Positions 17,932 to 28,300 of a stretch of DNA of 64,000 nucleotides are shown in pieces. The notes under the pieces are model-generated. The model had not been told where the DNA came from. It did not search any database and worked only from the letters and a program-made list of their open reading frames with translations. Numbering within the stretch: position 1 is the stretch's first letter; the number at the start of each line of letters is the position of its first letter. The position numbers and the translations under genes are program-made. Source of the stretch: UBA961 sp014191195 (lineage in GTDB: Bacteria > Bacteroidota > Ignavibacteria > Kapaibacteriales > UBA961); assembly GCA_964204605.1 (NCBI GenBank), contig OZ123195.1, forward strand, positions 1,302,001 through 1,366,000, given 5' to 3'.

Positions 17932-20900
17932 TTATTCTATAAAATGTATTAATGATTTTGCAAGGATACCACTATCTTTAGAGCGGAATATTACTGTATA
18001 AGCTCCAGAAATAATCGCATTCGGCTTCGATAATGTAATCGTATTTTTTCCAGTCTCGATATTCCACGAACCAAGAGCATGTTTATTACCTATGGCATCA
18101 ATTAATTCTATTTCTGTTGATATATGATCTTCTGACTCACAATACAAAGTAACTGTATTAATTGCTGGATTTGGGTACAAATATAATGTCTTTATCTGTT
18201 TTCCAGACTGAATAATCATAAGATCTTTGCATAGATTAATGATTCTTATTTCACCGGATTTCCACAATATTGGGACAGAAGGACCTATAAATCCATTTGA
18301 TATAGTAAAATCTAATGCTGATTGCGTTGTTTCTGCTATTCCTGCAGGCCCTTCTAATGTTACCAAAGCAGAAGAACTTGATAATTTACCGATATACTCG
18401 ATGCCAATAATTCTTATATCATTTATTATTTGATTTTTAATAAGAGATGCCTTTCCACTTTGTGAAAAAACAGTATCTGGCAGAAATATGCGTGGATTTA
18501 CCTGTATCTCAATATTTGCCTTTAATTCACCTTTATAAGGAATTGTTTCTTTAATGTCTAAAGCAATTGGAATACGAGCTCTCTCTTTAGGATCAACTTC
18601 TATTATTGGTAATTTCAATGATATTTCAGCTGTATAAGGAATAATTGTTATTGAATTTCCAGAACCACATGGGTCATAATTAGCATCTAATTGTATACCA
18701 TTTTGAGGGATTACTCCATTGACACCAATATCCAAAAGTAAGGTTTGTCCGGGAGGTATTTGCACAGGTAAAGGTGTATATACTGTAACTGACCCATTCT
18801 TAGTTTGAATATTTGTAAGATTTACTGGATTTTCAGATTTATTTGCTATTGGAATTGTTCTTCTTGGTGAATCCTGCAGAAAAGGTATAATTGAAGGAGC
18901 GACAATATTTGCACCAGATCCATAACCTAGTAATGTAATAGCAATAGAATACAATGATTGATTTGAATGTTCAATGGTTAATTCAGCTTGATCTGGGCCT
19001 AAAGCTGAAGGTGTATACGATATGTTTACAGATAATTGCTGTCCCGGTAATAAGATCGTGTCTTTAATCACAGTATTAACAAATAAATGTGAGCTTTTAG
19101 CATATACTTTATTGATAAGCAAAGGTTTGGGATCATCATTTCTTATTAAGATAATGTCCTTGCTTACGGTGTCATTAATACATAAAGAATCTAAAAATAA
19201 ATTATTAGCTAAGTTCTTAATATTTCGAGGCTTAGATAGTACTTCTAAAGGCAAATAAAACTCTTGTGAACAATAACCAAAAAAGACGGTGTCAGCAATA
19301 ATTCCGGTATCTGTTGGCTGTACTTTAAATGACAAATCAATACAATCATTTGGCTTTAATACTATGCCATTTGGAAAAGGTACTGAAAATGTAAAATCCT
19401 TTCCTTTTCTTAGATATGCATATTCAAGTATTATATTTCCTGGACCTTTATTACAAAAGTTCTTAGATAATACAGTATCCTTTTGTTCCATTAATAATAA
19501 ATCTGATATAATTCCTTTTGTAATAATTGGTTGCGAAGGAACAATCCTGAACAAGTTATCTGTAGTGTCTTTTTCTGGATATGAAAAATTCCTCATCTTT
19601 ACATTATCAGGAGAATTTGCCGAAGATGCAATGGCTTGTCCATCTGGACTAAAAGCGATATCTGTTAAAAATCCATTATGTCCGCTAATAGAACCTAAAA
19701 ATTTATCTAATGGTAATTGCCACATTGAAATTTGTGGGATTCCCGAGAAACCTGTGGCCAAAAACTGATTGGTTGAATTAAAAGTAAGGCCAATAGCATC
19801 ACTAGAAGCTGTTCTTAAACTTCTTACAATTGTATGTGTGGGTATATAGGCAATATGAACTTCGCATTCGGCACCAGAAGTTAATGTTGTTTGAGACGTT
19901 TTTGTGCCCATAGCCAATAAAGATCCATCATCAGAAATACCTAAGCGATTGATCAAAGCTAATTCGGGAAAAAACAAAGAATCGATAACAGTTAAATTTG
20001 TAGAATTAGCCAGTAATACAGTTCCATTCAATAAAGAAATAGCACAAATAGAATCATTTCCAATAGTAAAACCTGTAATTGGAACATTAAAAGAATAGGA
20101 CTGTTCAATATTTCCATTTAACGATATTTGCTGAATCTGAGATCCTTTTTGGGGAATTATTAAGAATGATTTTGTTTCTGGATTGAACAGTACATCCTTG
20201 GTACCACCCTGCATAGAAATCTCAATTTCTTTTACAGGAATTGGATTACCTTTTACACATAAAGCTATCATTTCTTTTTTAGTATCTGATAATTGATATG
20301 CACCAAATAATAAAGAATCATTAATATAACCAAGGCCTAACCACACAGTATTTACAGATGGGAATGTAATATTTGCGACAGTATATTCATTAATGACTGT
20401 AGTACTTATTTTATCCCAATCACCAATCATTCCATTTTGATAACCAGCTAACAGTGCCGTACCAGAAGCATTCCAAGCAATATTAGAAACTCCCCCTTTT
20501 AATTCCGGTTTTAGCAAAGTAAATTCTTCGAATCTTTGTAGTTCTTGTCTGATACGAAGATAACCTGAGTCTGTAAATCTTGCAGGGATTTTCCACATAA
20601 ATGTGCTATCCATGCTAAAGCCCAAGGTATCCCAAGATTTACCAGCATCAGGGCTAAAATCGACATATGTTGGAGCACCAACTCGATACCCTTTCCATTT
20701 TAATATGATGTCTTCGCATGGTGTATATATATTTGGAGAATTTGGCCAGAGAAGCGTCAAATTTCTGTTTTCCTGCATTGTAAAACCATTTGCTCTCAAT
20801 TGCAGATATTCAGTTTTCCCGCCTTCATAGTACAAAACAGCATATTCTTTATAGTATATATCTTTTTTTGGAGTAAAAACAATATCGAAAAAATATCCTG

Positions 20901-21540
20901 TAGAAGGAGCCAATCCAACTGGAGGTGGATTTGTAGAAACATAGCTTCCAATCCATCGTATTGAAAAATCTGGTGAGGAAAATCGAATTGAATCTAGGCG
21001 CGTTGTCAGTTCTTTTTTTGAAGCATCTTTATTAGATGAAACTGCTCTTACCATAATGGTAGAAGCCACTGTTTCACCTGGTTTTACTGTCCCAAAATAT
21101 AGCTCTCTAATTTGTTCATAGAATGGATCGCAAAAACGTACTTGACATCCATTATCTCTTCTATGTTTACCAAGAATACTAGCAGTTTGATTAGTATAAG
21201 TAAACACAAATTCCGTTGTTTCTGCAACACTTTGGGATTTAGTCATCCAGGTAATTATTTGATATCCTAGATTATCAGGCGGTGCGATATTGATAGCCCG
21301 AGAGCTTCGATTATCATCTACAATTAACAATTCATTTGGAAGTATGATATGGGATTGGCCATTCACTGTAGCTTTAAGAGAAGCTTTCAATAAAGGAAAT
21401 GCAACAGGATTTACCGTCTCTAATATATTTTGTTGTTTTATCTCTAATTGAATTTGAGCCTCAGCATCTACGATGAACAGAGTGAATATCAAAAACATTG
21501 AGAAGATTTTGGAGAAAAGCATGATACTACGTTTTAACAT
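17932..21540 (-). CDS. Large secreted protein with beta-propeller and ASH-like domains and a T9SS type A sorting domain
   Basis: About 1202 residues from the ATG at 21540; the frame is open a further ten codons to a TTG, which I judge less likely. A signal peptide ends near VDAEAQ. Next come choice-of-anchor-D/ASH-like beta domains (residues ~100-250), a WD40-like propeller region (~330-660, including GFLTDIAFSPDGQAIASSA), then further ASH-like repeats. The last ~80 residues form a T9SS type A sorting domain (LYLYPNPAINTVTLYCES to ILAKSLIHFIE). It should be exported across the outer membrane by type IX secretion. Its binding target is unknown. Confidence 0.85.
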   Translation of the reverse strand: MLKRSIMLFSKIFSMFLIFTLFIVDAEAQIQLEIKQQNILETVNPVAFPLLKASLKATVNGQSHIILPNELLIVDDNRSSRAINIAPPDNLGYQIITWMTKSQSVAETTEFVFTYTNQTASILGKHRRDNGCQVRFCDPFYEQIRELYFGTVKPGETVASTIMVRAVSSNKDASKKELTTRLDSIRFSSPDFSIRWIGSYVSTNPPPVGLAPSTGYFFDIVFTPKKDIYYKEYAVLYYEGGKTEYLQLRANGFTMQENRNLTLLWPNSPNIYTPCEDIILKWKGYRVGAPTYVDFSPDAGKSWDTLGFSMDSTFMWKIPARFTDSGYLRIRQELQRFEEFTLLKPELKGGVSNIAWNASGTALLAGYQNGMIGDWDKISTTVINEYTVANITFPSVNTVWLGLGYINDSLLFGAYQLSDTKKEMIALCVKGNPIPVKEIEISMQGGTKDVLFNPETKSFLIIPQKGSQIQQISLNGNIEQSYSFNVPITGFTIGNDSICAISLLNGTVLLANSTNLTVIDSLFFPELALINRLGISDDGSLLAMGTKTSQTTLTSGAECEVHIAYIPTHTIVRSLRTASSDAIGLTFNSTNQFLATGFSGIPQISMWQLPLDKFLGSISGHNGFLTDIAFSPDGQAIASSANSPDNVKMRNFSYPEKDTTDNLFRIVPSQPIITKGIISDLLLMEQKDTVLSKNFCNKGPGNIILEYAYLRKGKDFTFSVPFPNGIVLKPNDCIDLSFKVQPTDTGIIADTVFFGYCSQEFYLPLEVLSKPRNIKNLANNLFLDSLCINDTVSKDIILIRNDDPKPLLINKVYAKSSHLFVNTVIKDTILLPGQQLSVNISYTPSALGPDQAELTIEHSNQSLYSIAITLLGYGSGANIVAPSIIPFLQDSPRRTIPIANKSENPVNLTNIQTKNGSVTVYTPLPVQIPPGQTLLLDIGVNGVIPQNGIQLDANYDPCGSGNSITIIPYTAEISLKLPIIEVDPKERARIPIALDIKETIPYKGELKANIEIQVNPRIFLPDTVFSQSGKASLIKNQIINDIRIIGIEYIGKLSSSSALVTLEGPAGIAETTQSALDFTISNGFIGPSVPILWKSGEIRIINLCKDLMIIQSGKQIKTLYLYPNPAINTVTLYCESEDHISTEIELIDAIGNKHALGSWNIETGKNTITLSKPNAIISGAYTVIFRSKDSGILAKSLIHFIE

Positions 21541-21581
21541 GAAAGCTTTATAAATGAAGAGTAATAACAATAAGAATCAGA

Positions 21582-21872
21582 TTATTGTTGCACAGTTGTA
21601 GTATCTTTTAAAAAAAACACCCTAAAAAAAATATAATCAGGTATAAGCACTAAAACCAAAGATCCAGTATCTCTTGTAAACCAAGAAGTATATCCTGCAA
21701 TAGGAACTAAGATTTTGACGATTTGTCCGGTTAATGTCCACATAATGATAAAAACTAAAAAGAAAATAGCTAATGCCATAAATCCTTCTTTAAAATTGCC
21801 TTCTTGCCATCTTTTTGTAAATGCAAAAAGTGCCGCCATTATATGTAGATGAAATACAAAGAGTTCTATCAT
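21582..21872 (-). CDS. Small membrane protein of unknown function
   Basis: A 96-residue protein with two or three hydrophobic segments: one around residues 28-48 (FMALAIFFLVFIIMWTLTG), one near 66-86, and a weaker N-terminal one starting MIELFVFHLHIMAALFAF. I do not recognise a family. It is the most upstream gene of the minus-strand run reaching down to 13.9 kb and is divergent from cutA with ~50 bp between. Length, membrane pattern and position support a real gene. Confidence 0.6.
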   Translation of the reverse strand: MIELFVFHLHIMAALFAFTKRWQEGNFKEGFMALAIFFLVFIIMWTLTGQIVKILVPIAGYTSWFTRDTGSLVLVLIPDYIFFRVFFLKDTTTVQQ

Positions 21873-21921
21873 ATTTAGTATTTTAGCTAGTAGAGTTCAT
21901 GAACTAATTGAGTGCAAAACT

Positions 21922-22269
21922 ATGGAAATAGATGCGAATTTCCGCCTTATGTTTGTAAGTGTTGGAACATATGAACAAGCTAAAAGGATTGCAGAAGTGT
22001 TAATTTCAAAGAATCTTTCAGCTTGTTGTTCGATAATTTCAGGAATTGAATCAATCTATAGATGGAATGATTCAATAATGTGTGAGAAGGAATATCTTTT
22101 AAAGATTAAGACATTTAATCATGCTATTGAAAACATAGAAAAAATCATCAAAGAAATTCATTCATATACGATACCAGAAATGATAGTAATTCCAATTGAA
22201 GGAATATATGGGCCATACCTTCAATGGGCAAAAGAACAAGTAATTAAGGATGTAAAAGTAGATATTTAA
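21922..22269 (+). CDS. cutA: CutA divalent-cation tolerance family protein
   Basis: A 115-residue trimeric CutA1-fold protein. Diagnostic stretches are the N-terminal EQAKRIAEVLISKNLSACCS, SIYRWNDSIMCEKEYLLKIK, and IHSYTIPEMIVIPIEG. CutA is linked to copper and other divalent-cation tolerance in E. coli, but its biochemical job is unsettled. The stop lies 8 bases before the radC start, so the pair is co-transcribed; rfbC follows closely. Confidence 0.95.
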   Translation: MEIDANFRLMFVSVGTYEQAKRIAEVLISKNLSACCSIISGIESIYRWNDSIMCEKEYLLKIKTFNHAIENIEKIIKEIHSYTIPEMIVIPIEGIYGPYLQWAKEQVIKDVKVDI

Positions 22270-22277
22270 GGGGGATT

Positions 22278-23012
22278 ATGAATAACCAAGATCAAAAAAC
22301 AGTAGAATATGAGAACAAATCTGCGAGTGAGTCTTTGACGATTAGAGAATGGCGTCAAGATGATAAACCGCGAGAACGACTTCAATTATTTGGAGCACAT
22401 TGTTTAAGTGATAGTGAATTATTGGCAATATTAATTAATACGGGTATGCAAAATTTTTCTGCATTAGATATTGCTAGATCTATGTTAAAAACATTCAATT
22501 CTATATCTGATTTAGGTTCTCGATCGGTTAAAGAAATATGCACGATAAAAGGCATTGGGATGGCTAAAGCTATTGGTTTAGCCGCCGCTTTTGAATTAGG
22601 AAGAAGATATCAACAGGAAGAATTCAATCCATCTCACATATTACACACTCCACATGATGTTGCTAAGTATTTTATTCCACGAATGCGAGGAGCAAGGACA
22701 GAAAGTTTTTACATTGCGATGTTGAATACAGCAAATATTGTGATTTCTATAAAAAAGATTAGTGAAGGTTCCTTAAATTCTAGTGTCGTACATCCACGAG
22801 AAGTCTTTAGAATTGCTGTTATCGAAAGTGCGGCTTCTATAATTGCATTACATAATCATCCTTCTGGAAATACGGAACCAAGTAAAGAAGACATTTCACT
22901 AACAAAGCAAATTGCATTAGCAGGTTCTATGATGTCGATACAATTACTAGATCATATCATTATTGCTGGAGAAACATTTACTAGTTTGCGTGAAAGAGGA
23001 TACATAGACTAA
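22278..23012 (+). CDS. radC: RadC family JAB-domain protein
   Basis: This 244-residue protein has an N-terminal helix-hairpin-helix region (ELLAILINTGMQNFSALDIA, then ICTIKGIGMAKAIGLAAA) and a C-terminal JAB/MPN metalloprotease-like domain whose metal motif HNHPSGNTEPSKEDI starts near residue 192. The name DNA repair protein RadC is historical; the true substrate is not established. The start follows a purine-rich site (AAGGGGG) six bases upstream. It sits between cutA and rfbC in one closely spaced unit. Confidence 0.93.
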   Translation: MNNQDQKTVEYENKSASESLTIREWRQDDKPRERLQLFGAHCLSDSELLAILINTGMQNFSALDIARSMLKTFNSISDLGSRSVKEICTIKGIGMAKAIGLAAAFELGRRYQQEEFNPSHILHTPHDVAKYFIPRMRGARTESFYIAMLNTANIVISIKKISEGSLNSSVVHPREVFRIAVIESAASIIALHNHPSGNTEPSKEDISLTKQIALAGSMMSIQLLDHIIIAGETFTSLRERGYID

Positions 23013-23023
23013 GGATTCATATT

Positions 23024-23596
23024 ATGGCATTTAGCATTGTAGATACACATTTACAAGGAATCATGATCATTAAACCAGATAAATATGGTGATGAACGTGG
23101 TTTTTTTATGGAATCATATAGAGAAGATTATTTTAGAGAACTTGGTATTCCAACTAATTTTAGACAAGAAAATCATTCTAAATCATGTAAAAATGTATTG
23201 AGAGGTTTACATTTTCAATGGGATGAACCGATGGGAAAACTATTAAGAGTAATTTCAGGAAAAATCATCTTAGCTGAAGTTGATATAAGACATAATTCAC
23301 CTAGTTTAGGCCAATCGATTATGGTAGAACTATCAGCCGAGAATGCATATATGGCATATATTCCACCTGGTTTTGCCAATGGTTTTTTATGTTTAGAAGA
23401 TGATACACAAGTAGTATATAAATGCACAACAATATATAATCCAAAAGCTGAATCTGGTATTTATTGGAATGATCCATCATTATCTTTACCATGGGAACTC
23501 TATCTTAATGGTAATCAACCAATTATATCGGAAAAAGATCAAAAAGCTCAACTATTGGAAGAATGGTTGCAAAAGCCAGAATCATTATTGTTTTAA
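23024..23596 (+). CDS. rfbC: dTDP-4-dehydrorhamnose 3,5-epimerase
   Basis: RfbC/RmlC epimerises dTDP-4-keto-6-deoxyglucose on the way to dTDP-L-rhamnose for surface polysaccharide. The 190-residue cupin shows GIMIIKPDKYGDERGFFMES, the catalytic His region VLRGLHFQW, the sugar-base contact MAYIPPGFANGF and a C-terminal GIYWNDPSLSLPW. The other rhamnose genes (rmlA, B, D) are not adjacent, which is unusual. The nucleotidyltransferase at 59.9 kb is not clearly RmlA. It lies 11 bases after radC and ends before the tRNA-Phe gene. Confidence 0.93.
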   Translation: MAFSIVDTHLQGIMIIKPDKYGDERGFFMESYREDYFRELGIPTNFRQENHSKSCKNVLRGLHFQWDEPMGKLLRVISGKIILAEVDIRHNSPSLGQSIMVELSAENAYMAYIPPGFANGFLCLEDDTQVVYKCTTIYNPKAESGIYWNDPSLSLPWELYLNGNQPIISEKDQKAQLLEEWLQKPESLLF

Positions 23597-23614
23597 TCTT
23601 GAGTAAGATTTTAT

Positions 23615-23645
23615 TTTGTGAGTTCAAGAATAAACCATATTTTCG
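23615..23645 (+). promoter_or_regulatory. Bacteroidota-type promoter for tRNA-Phe
   Basis: TTTG at 23615-23618 and TATTTTCG at 23638-23645 are 19 bp apart. This fits the Bacteroidota primary sigma consensus (TTTG, then TAnnTTTG) with one mismatch. The predicted transcript start is ~20 bases before the mature tRNA. Confidence 0.6.
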
Positions 23646-23671
23646 CCATCTGTTTACCCAATGTACACACT

Positions 23672-23744
<73 letters not shown>

Positions 23745-23756
23745 CAATAAACATAA

Positions 23757-23783
23757 AAAAGGCATCCCAATGGGATGCCTTTT
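23757..23783 (+). terminator. Rho-independent terminator after tRNA-Phe
   Basis: GGCATCCC and GGGATGCC (23761-23768 and 23772-23779) form an 8-bp stem closed by a 3-base loop. It is extended by A:T pairs and followed by TTTT and a T-rich tail. Confidence 0.9.
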
Positions 23784-23840
23784 GTGTTTTGGGGTAAACT
23801 CAGGTATCTTGATGATTGTATGGATTGAATTGTATTTCAC

Positions 23841-23872
23841 CTTGTGTAAACAAAAGTGATGAGTTAAATTTG
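23841..23872 (+). promoter_or_regulatory. Bacteroidota-type promoter for the FISUMP lipoprotein gene
   Basis: TAAATTTG at 23865-23872 is an exact TAnnTTTG -7 element. CTTG at 23841-23844, 20 bp upstream, is a partial -33 element. The lipoprotein gene starts 78 bases further on. Confidence 0.5.
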
Positions 23873-23950
23873 GTATGTGAATCAAAAACGAAAGACATTA
23901 ATGGAAGTACATATATATTATATATTTAATTAAACAATTGAGAGATTCCA

Positions 23951-24646
23951 ATGAAGAGTTTGATGGTTTTTGTTTTTTTGACAATGTTACTGATTGTAGG
24001 TTGCAAAGAAAATTCTGTAAATAATCCAAATCCTACTGTTTCTGATTCAGTATTTACAGATATACGGGATGGGAGAAAATACGGAATTGTAAAAATTAAC
24101 ACACAAGTTTGGATGTCTGAAAACCTAGATGTTAGTAAATATCGAAATGGAGATACAATTCGTCATGCACGTACTTTAGATGAATGGCTAGGAGCTATAA
24201 ACACGCAAGAAGGTGCTTGGTGTTATTATGATAATGATCCCAAGAATGGAGAAAAGTATGGTAAGCTGTACAATTGGTATTGTGTAAAAGATGCCAGAGG
24301 CCTCGCCCCTGCGGGTTATCATGTACCAAGTGATGCAGAATGGACTGTCCTAACAAACTTTTTAGGAGGAGAAGACCTAGCAGGCCAAAAGATGAAGAGT
24401 ACAACAGGTTGGTCGAATAATGGTCATGGCACTAATAGTAGCGGATTTAATGGTTTGCCGGGCGGTAGCCGTATTGAAGGTGGAAATTTCTTAGGCATTA
24501 CTGATGGCGGTAGTTGGTGGAGTTCTTCAGAGGAAAGCGACGGTTATGCTTGGAATCGTAATCTGGACTATTATGATGAGACTATGGTGAATAGGAACAC
24601 CTTTAATAATTACGATGGCTTGTCTGTTCGTTGCATCAAAGATTAA
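23951..24646 (+). CDS. FISUMP-domain lipoprotein
   Basis: The 231-residue protein has a lipoprotein signal (lipobox LIVGC near residue 18). The mature part is a Fibrobacter succinogenes major paralogous (FISUMP) domain: DGRKYGIVKINTQVWMSENL, KYGKLYNWYCVKDARGLAPA, GYHVPSDAEWT, and a final DGLSVRCIKD. These domains occur in FCB-group surface proteins with no settled function. It should sit on the outer membrane. It stands alone between a clear promoter and terminator, and its composition is somewhat richer in G+C than its neighbours by eye. Confidence 0.9.
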   Translation: MKSLMVFVFLTMLLIVGCKENSVNNPNPTVSDSVFTDIRDGRKYGIVKINTQVWMSENLDVSKYRNGDTIRHARTLDEWLGAINTQEGAWCYYDNDPKNGEKYGKLYNWYCVKDARGLAPAGYHVPSDAEWTVLTNFLGGEDLAGQKMKSTTGWSNNGHGTNSSGFNGLPGGSRIEGGNFLGITDGGSWWSSSEESDGYAWNRNLDYYDETMVNRNTFNNYDGLSVRCIKD

Positions 24647-24658
24647 TCTAAAAATATA

Positions 24659-24692
24659 AGGGTTCTGATACTTTCTATATCAGAACCTTTTA
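24659..24692 (+). terminator. Rho-independent terminator after the FISUMP gene
   Basis: GGTTCTGATA and TATCAGAACC (24661-24670 and 24678-24687) make a perfect 10-bp stem with a 7-base loop, followed by TTTTA. Confidence 0.88.
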
Positions 24693-24840
24693 TGTATTTT
24701 ATCTTATTGATTTTTACATGTGTATCTCAAGTGCATGTAATAGCAAGTCTGCTCGATATGAATCTTGCAATGGGACAATGCACCGCAGGCATGCCTTTTG
24801 TGTTTTATTTGCAATCTACTAAAGCATGAATCTGAGACAT

Positions 24841-25266
24841 TTATTTTTTCTTATTATATATGGTCATGCATTCTTGATTCTCCCCTTGCAACCAGTGAAG
24901 TTCAATACCTTCCTCTGAAATCATGATACTTCCACCACCTTGATATTTACCAGATTCTTCATCATATGACTCAAAGGTTAGCTGAGTAACCGATCCACCG
25001 ACTATCTTATTTGTATTATACATATATTCCATGTTGTGATAACCTGCTTTTACTATAACCTTATTCTTCCCTTTCATAGTCAAAGAAATTGTTTTAGGCA
25101 AATTATACGATTCTAATACTTCTGCATTTGTCCCCTGACATGGATTTGTAATTGTATATACTCCGGTAACCTTACTATTATTGATCTTACTTTTCTGAGC
25201 ATAAACGCTTGATAATGCTATAAACATCAAAATAGGTAGCACTAAATGTAATCGTTTAATTCTCAT
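24841..25266 (-). CDS. Small secreted protein of unknown function
   Basis: A 141-residue protein with a signal peptide (MRIKRLHLVLPILMFIALSS, cleavage near VYAQ). The mature domain appears beta-rich (TVSLTMKG-like strands, GGSVTQLTFESYDEESGKYQ) and has two cysteines that could form a disulfide (one in NPCQGTN, one in NQECMTI). I do not recognise the family; it resembles small lipocalin-like or META-like extracytoplasmic domains only in general pattern. It is followed by ~190 bp without a gene before the FISUMP terminator. Confidence 0.6.
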   Translation of the reverse strand: MRIKRLHLVLPILMFIALSSVYAQKSKINNSKVTGVYTITNPCQGTNAEVLESYNLPKTISLTMKGKNKVIVKAGYHNMEYMYNTNKIVGGSVTQLTFESYDEESGKYQGGGSIMISEEGIELHWLQGENQECMTIYNKKK

Positions 25267-25350
25267 TGGAATTTCCTTTAAACAGCTGTTGACAAACCAT
25301 TTTTAATTTTCAAAACAAAGTACTCATTATACTTGATTAATACAAGAATC

Positions 25351-28300
25351 TTATTTAATAAATGAGATTTTCTCGGTAAATAGATGATTATTATGTACAT
25401 ATATTATCTGGTATATACCAGAAGGAATTTCACTAAAAGAGATATGTGTTATTGTATTGAGATGTTGTTTTTGAAAAACTTTTTTACCCAAATAATCGAT
25501 CAGCATTATTTCTCCACCACTATTATCTGATAAGAATTCAATTCCATCATTTTTATATGTAAAAGAACATGAAGTATTTTCATTTTCTTTTATTGATGTA
25601 GTCAAAGGATCAATATTAATATCGAATTGTACATCATTAATAATCACAGGAATTGATTTAATTCTTGATCCATGTATAGAAAAGGTTATTAATGGTTCAG
25701 AACTTGGGAATATCTCGCTACCAGCAAAATGTATAGACTTTGTATTATATGCGATTTCGGAATTATATAAATAAGGGTACACTGATTGAAGACTTATCTT
25801 TGTACTATCTTTTAAAGAAAAAGATAAAGGAGAAATGTTCTCATTTTGTGAAAAGACAGCATAAGTTGATGTATATGCCTTTTCATCAATTAGTATTTCT
25901 TTGATTCTGATAAGAGGTTGTGAAAGAGTTACTTTACCAAATGACGGGATGGTATCTAATAACCAAGGTAAAGTAGGAACTCTTCCAGCTAAATAGTGAA
26001 GAATTAATGCTGCATCAAAAGGTGATGCTTCAAAATAGACTTTAGATAATGGCCCAGCATCAGGAGGCATATAAGATAGAATATTAGCAGAATCATTTCG
26101 TAAACGAATTCCATCAGTACCAATATCAATCATTCTTTTCCACATTAATGTATCGCGCAAATTATCTGGAGTGCGATTACTGAAATAATAACGTCCATTA
26201 TGATTGACATCAGCTCTATATGCATTAGAACCAGTCAGACTATCTACTTTTAATGAATCATGAAGAATATTATTATTTACTAACCATTTCATGATAAGTT
26301 GAGCATCCGATTGAGTTATATACCTTTGTTGTTGTAAACCAAAATGTTTCTTTCCTGGCAAGCTAGAACCATCTGCGTCTGCATTTCCCCAATCACCTAT
26401 ATTGGGGGAAAATCTATTGTTTACTACTTCATATATAGATATTGTCCCGCTAATTTCATTAGCTACAACAAGATAACTTCTGTTCTTATTGTGCGAAGTA
26501 GATGGTATAAATGTAATAGTTTCTGAACCGTGATCACCAGAATAAGAAGTTATACTTCTTGAATTGGCATAATCTACAAATTGAACTTTATCTGGATCAG
26601 TAATATCATATGCCATAATTCCACCAATTCTTTCTAAGACGGTGAATGCATAACTTTTTCCATCAATTGTAGCAATAGTAACTCCTTCTGGCTCTGGCCC
26701 TTTGGCCCTACTTCTACCTTTAAGAGTATTATTCTCATTATCAGCATTAAAAATTGGAGATATCCATGCAAGAGATGAAGTTATCATTTCAAAATCATCA
26801 CCACTATCATAAATTATTTTTTTTGTTGTTGCATCCATAATAGAAAATGAACGGGCTCCAACACAATAAATATCTTCAAATATGCCATCACCATTTTTGT
26901 CGCCATTAACATTAGTAACTCTGAATCTACCAAGCATATGATTTTTCTTTAGTTGATTCCTTTGAGGAAATACAGTAGAATCAAGAAGATATGTAGATGC
27001 TCCTACAGTAGTTCTTTCAGTAAATGCACCATACTCTTTCTCGTCACCTTCATTAGCTATAACTAATAGTTGTTTTCCTTTTGCACTATAATTGGCAATT
27101 GCATCTGGAATATAAAATGCTTTGATAGGCCAGTTAGCAATGGCAATCACTTGATTATTATCACTAGCATCAATACCATTGCCAATGATTGATATATCTT
27201 TTGTGCCAATTGGGAATATTGAAGAAATCTGCTGAGTTCTTAAATCAATTACTGCGATAGCATTATTCTCTTGAAGCGTAACCCAAGCAATGTCTGAATT
27301 TGGATCAACAGTAATATATTCAGGTTCAAAATCTTGTGAAAGTGTACTTGAAGATTTAATTTTCCTTATACCTTGCCCGATTAGGGTTTGACTTTGGATA
27401 TTAAAAGCAGTAAAGTCAAGAGTTTTTACATCACTTTGTTGTGTATTATATATCCCTTTACTGATATCAATAATAGAAATAGAACCTTCAGGATCTATAG
27501 AATAATCAAGTGAGGGCTGACCTTCATTGGCAACAATAATTTTAGTACCATCTGGAGTAAATGTAATCATGTCCGGCTGGGCACCAACTACAAATTGTCT
27601 AATAGGATTACCATCTAATGTTAAAGCAATTACATTTCCAGGAAGATGTGCCTGAACATTTGGGGACGCAACAACAAGCAAACCATTCTTTACAGCAAGA
27701 GATGTTACTGAACCAAAAGAATTCATATTTATCGATCTGATAAGCTTAGGCGATGTAGGTTCAGAAAAATCTATTATATCTATATATCCTTCCACACCGC
27801 TTGTTGTAAATAGCCTCTGGGTTGCTGAATCATATCCAACTACTTCACATGAATTAGACCTAACCGATGAAGGAGTAAAACTAGCAATATGCTTTATCGA
27901 TAAATTCCCATTTGCTTTTGGAGCTATTCGGTCATCATCCCGCAAAAATATATTTATAGTTGAATCGCCAAGTAATGCACAATTCTGCAAAGAGTGTATT
28001 AGAAAAGTTGCATATTCAGTGTGCTGTTCTTGGATAGTATCTTGCTTTATAGGTATTGATATTTGTACAGAATTTGTGGTTGGAGTTATGGTAAAAGTAG
28101 AAAGAAATGAACCAAAATCATTACTATCAGCAGTGCTAAAAGGTTTTTTCATCAATTGAAATGAAAAACTTCCTTGAGATGGATTGATAATATCAACCGG
28201 GATTGTTAATGTACCAACACCTTCAGAAACTGATAAGAATGCATTTCTAAAGGCAATTGTTGTCCTATAATTAAATGTATATTGATATGGGCAAACCATA

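Noticed and set aside
23775..24805. 16-base repeat ATGCCTTTTGTGTTTT at ~23775 and ~24789 flanking the FISUMP gene
   Set aside because: Considered as element ends, but the match is short, T-rich and not extended; about one such pair is expected by chance in 64 kb of this composition, and there is no transposase.
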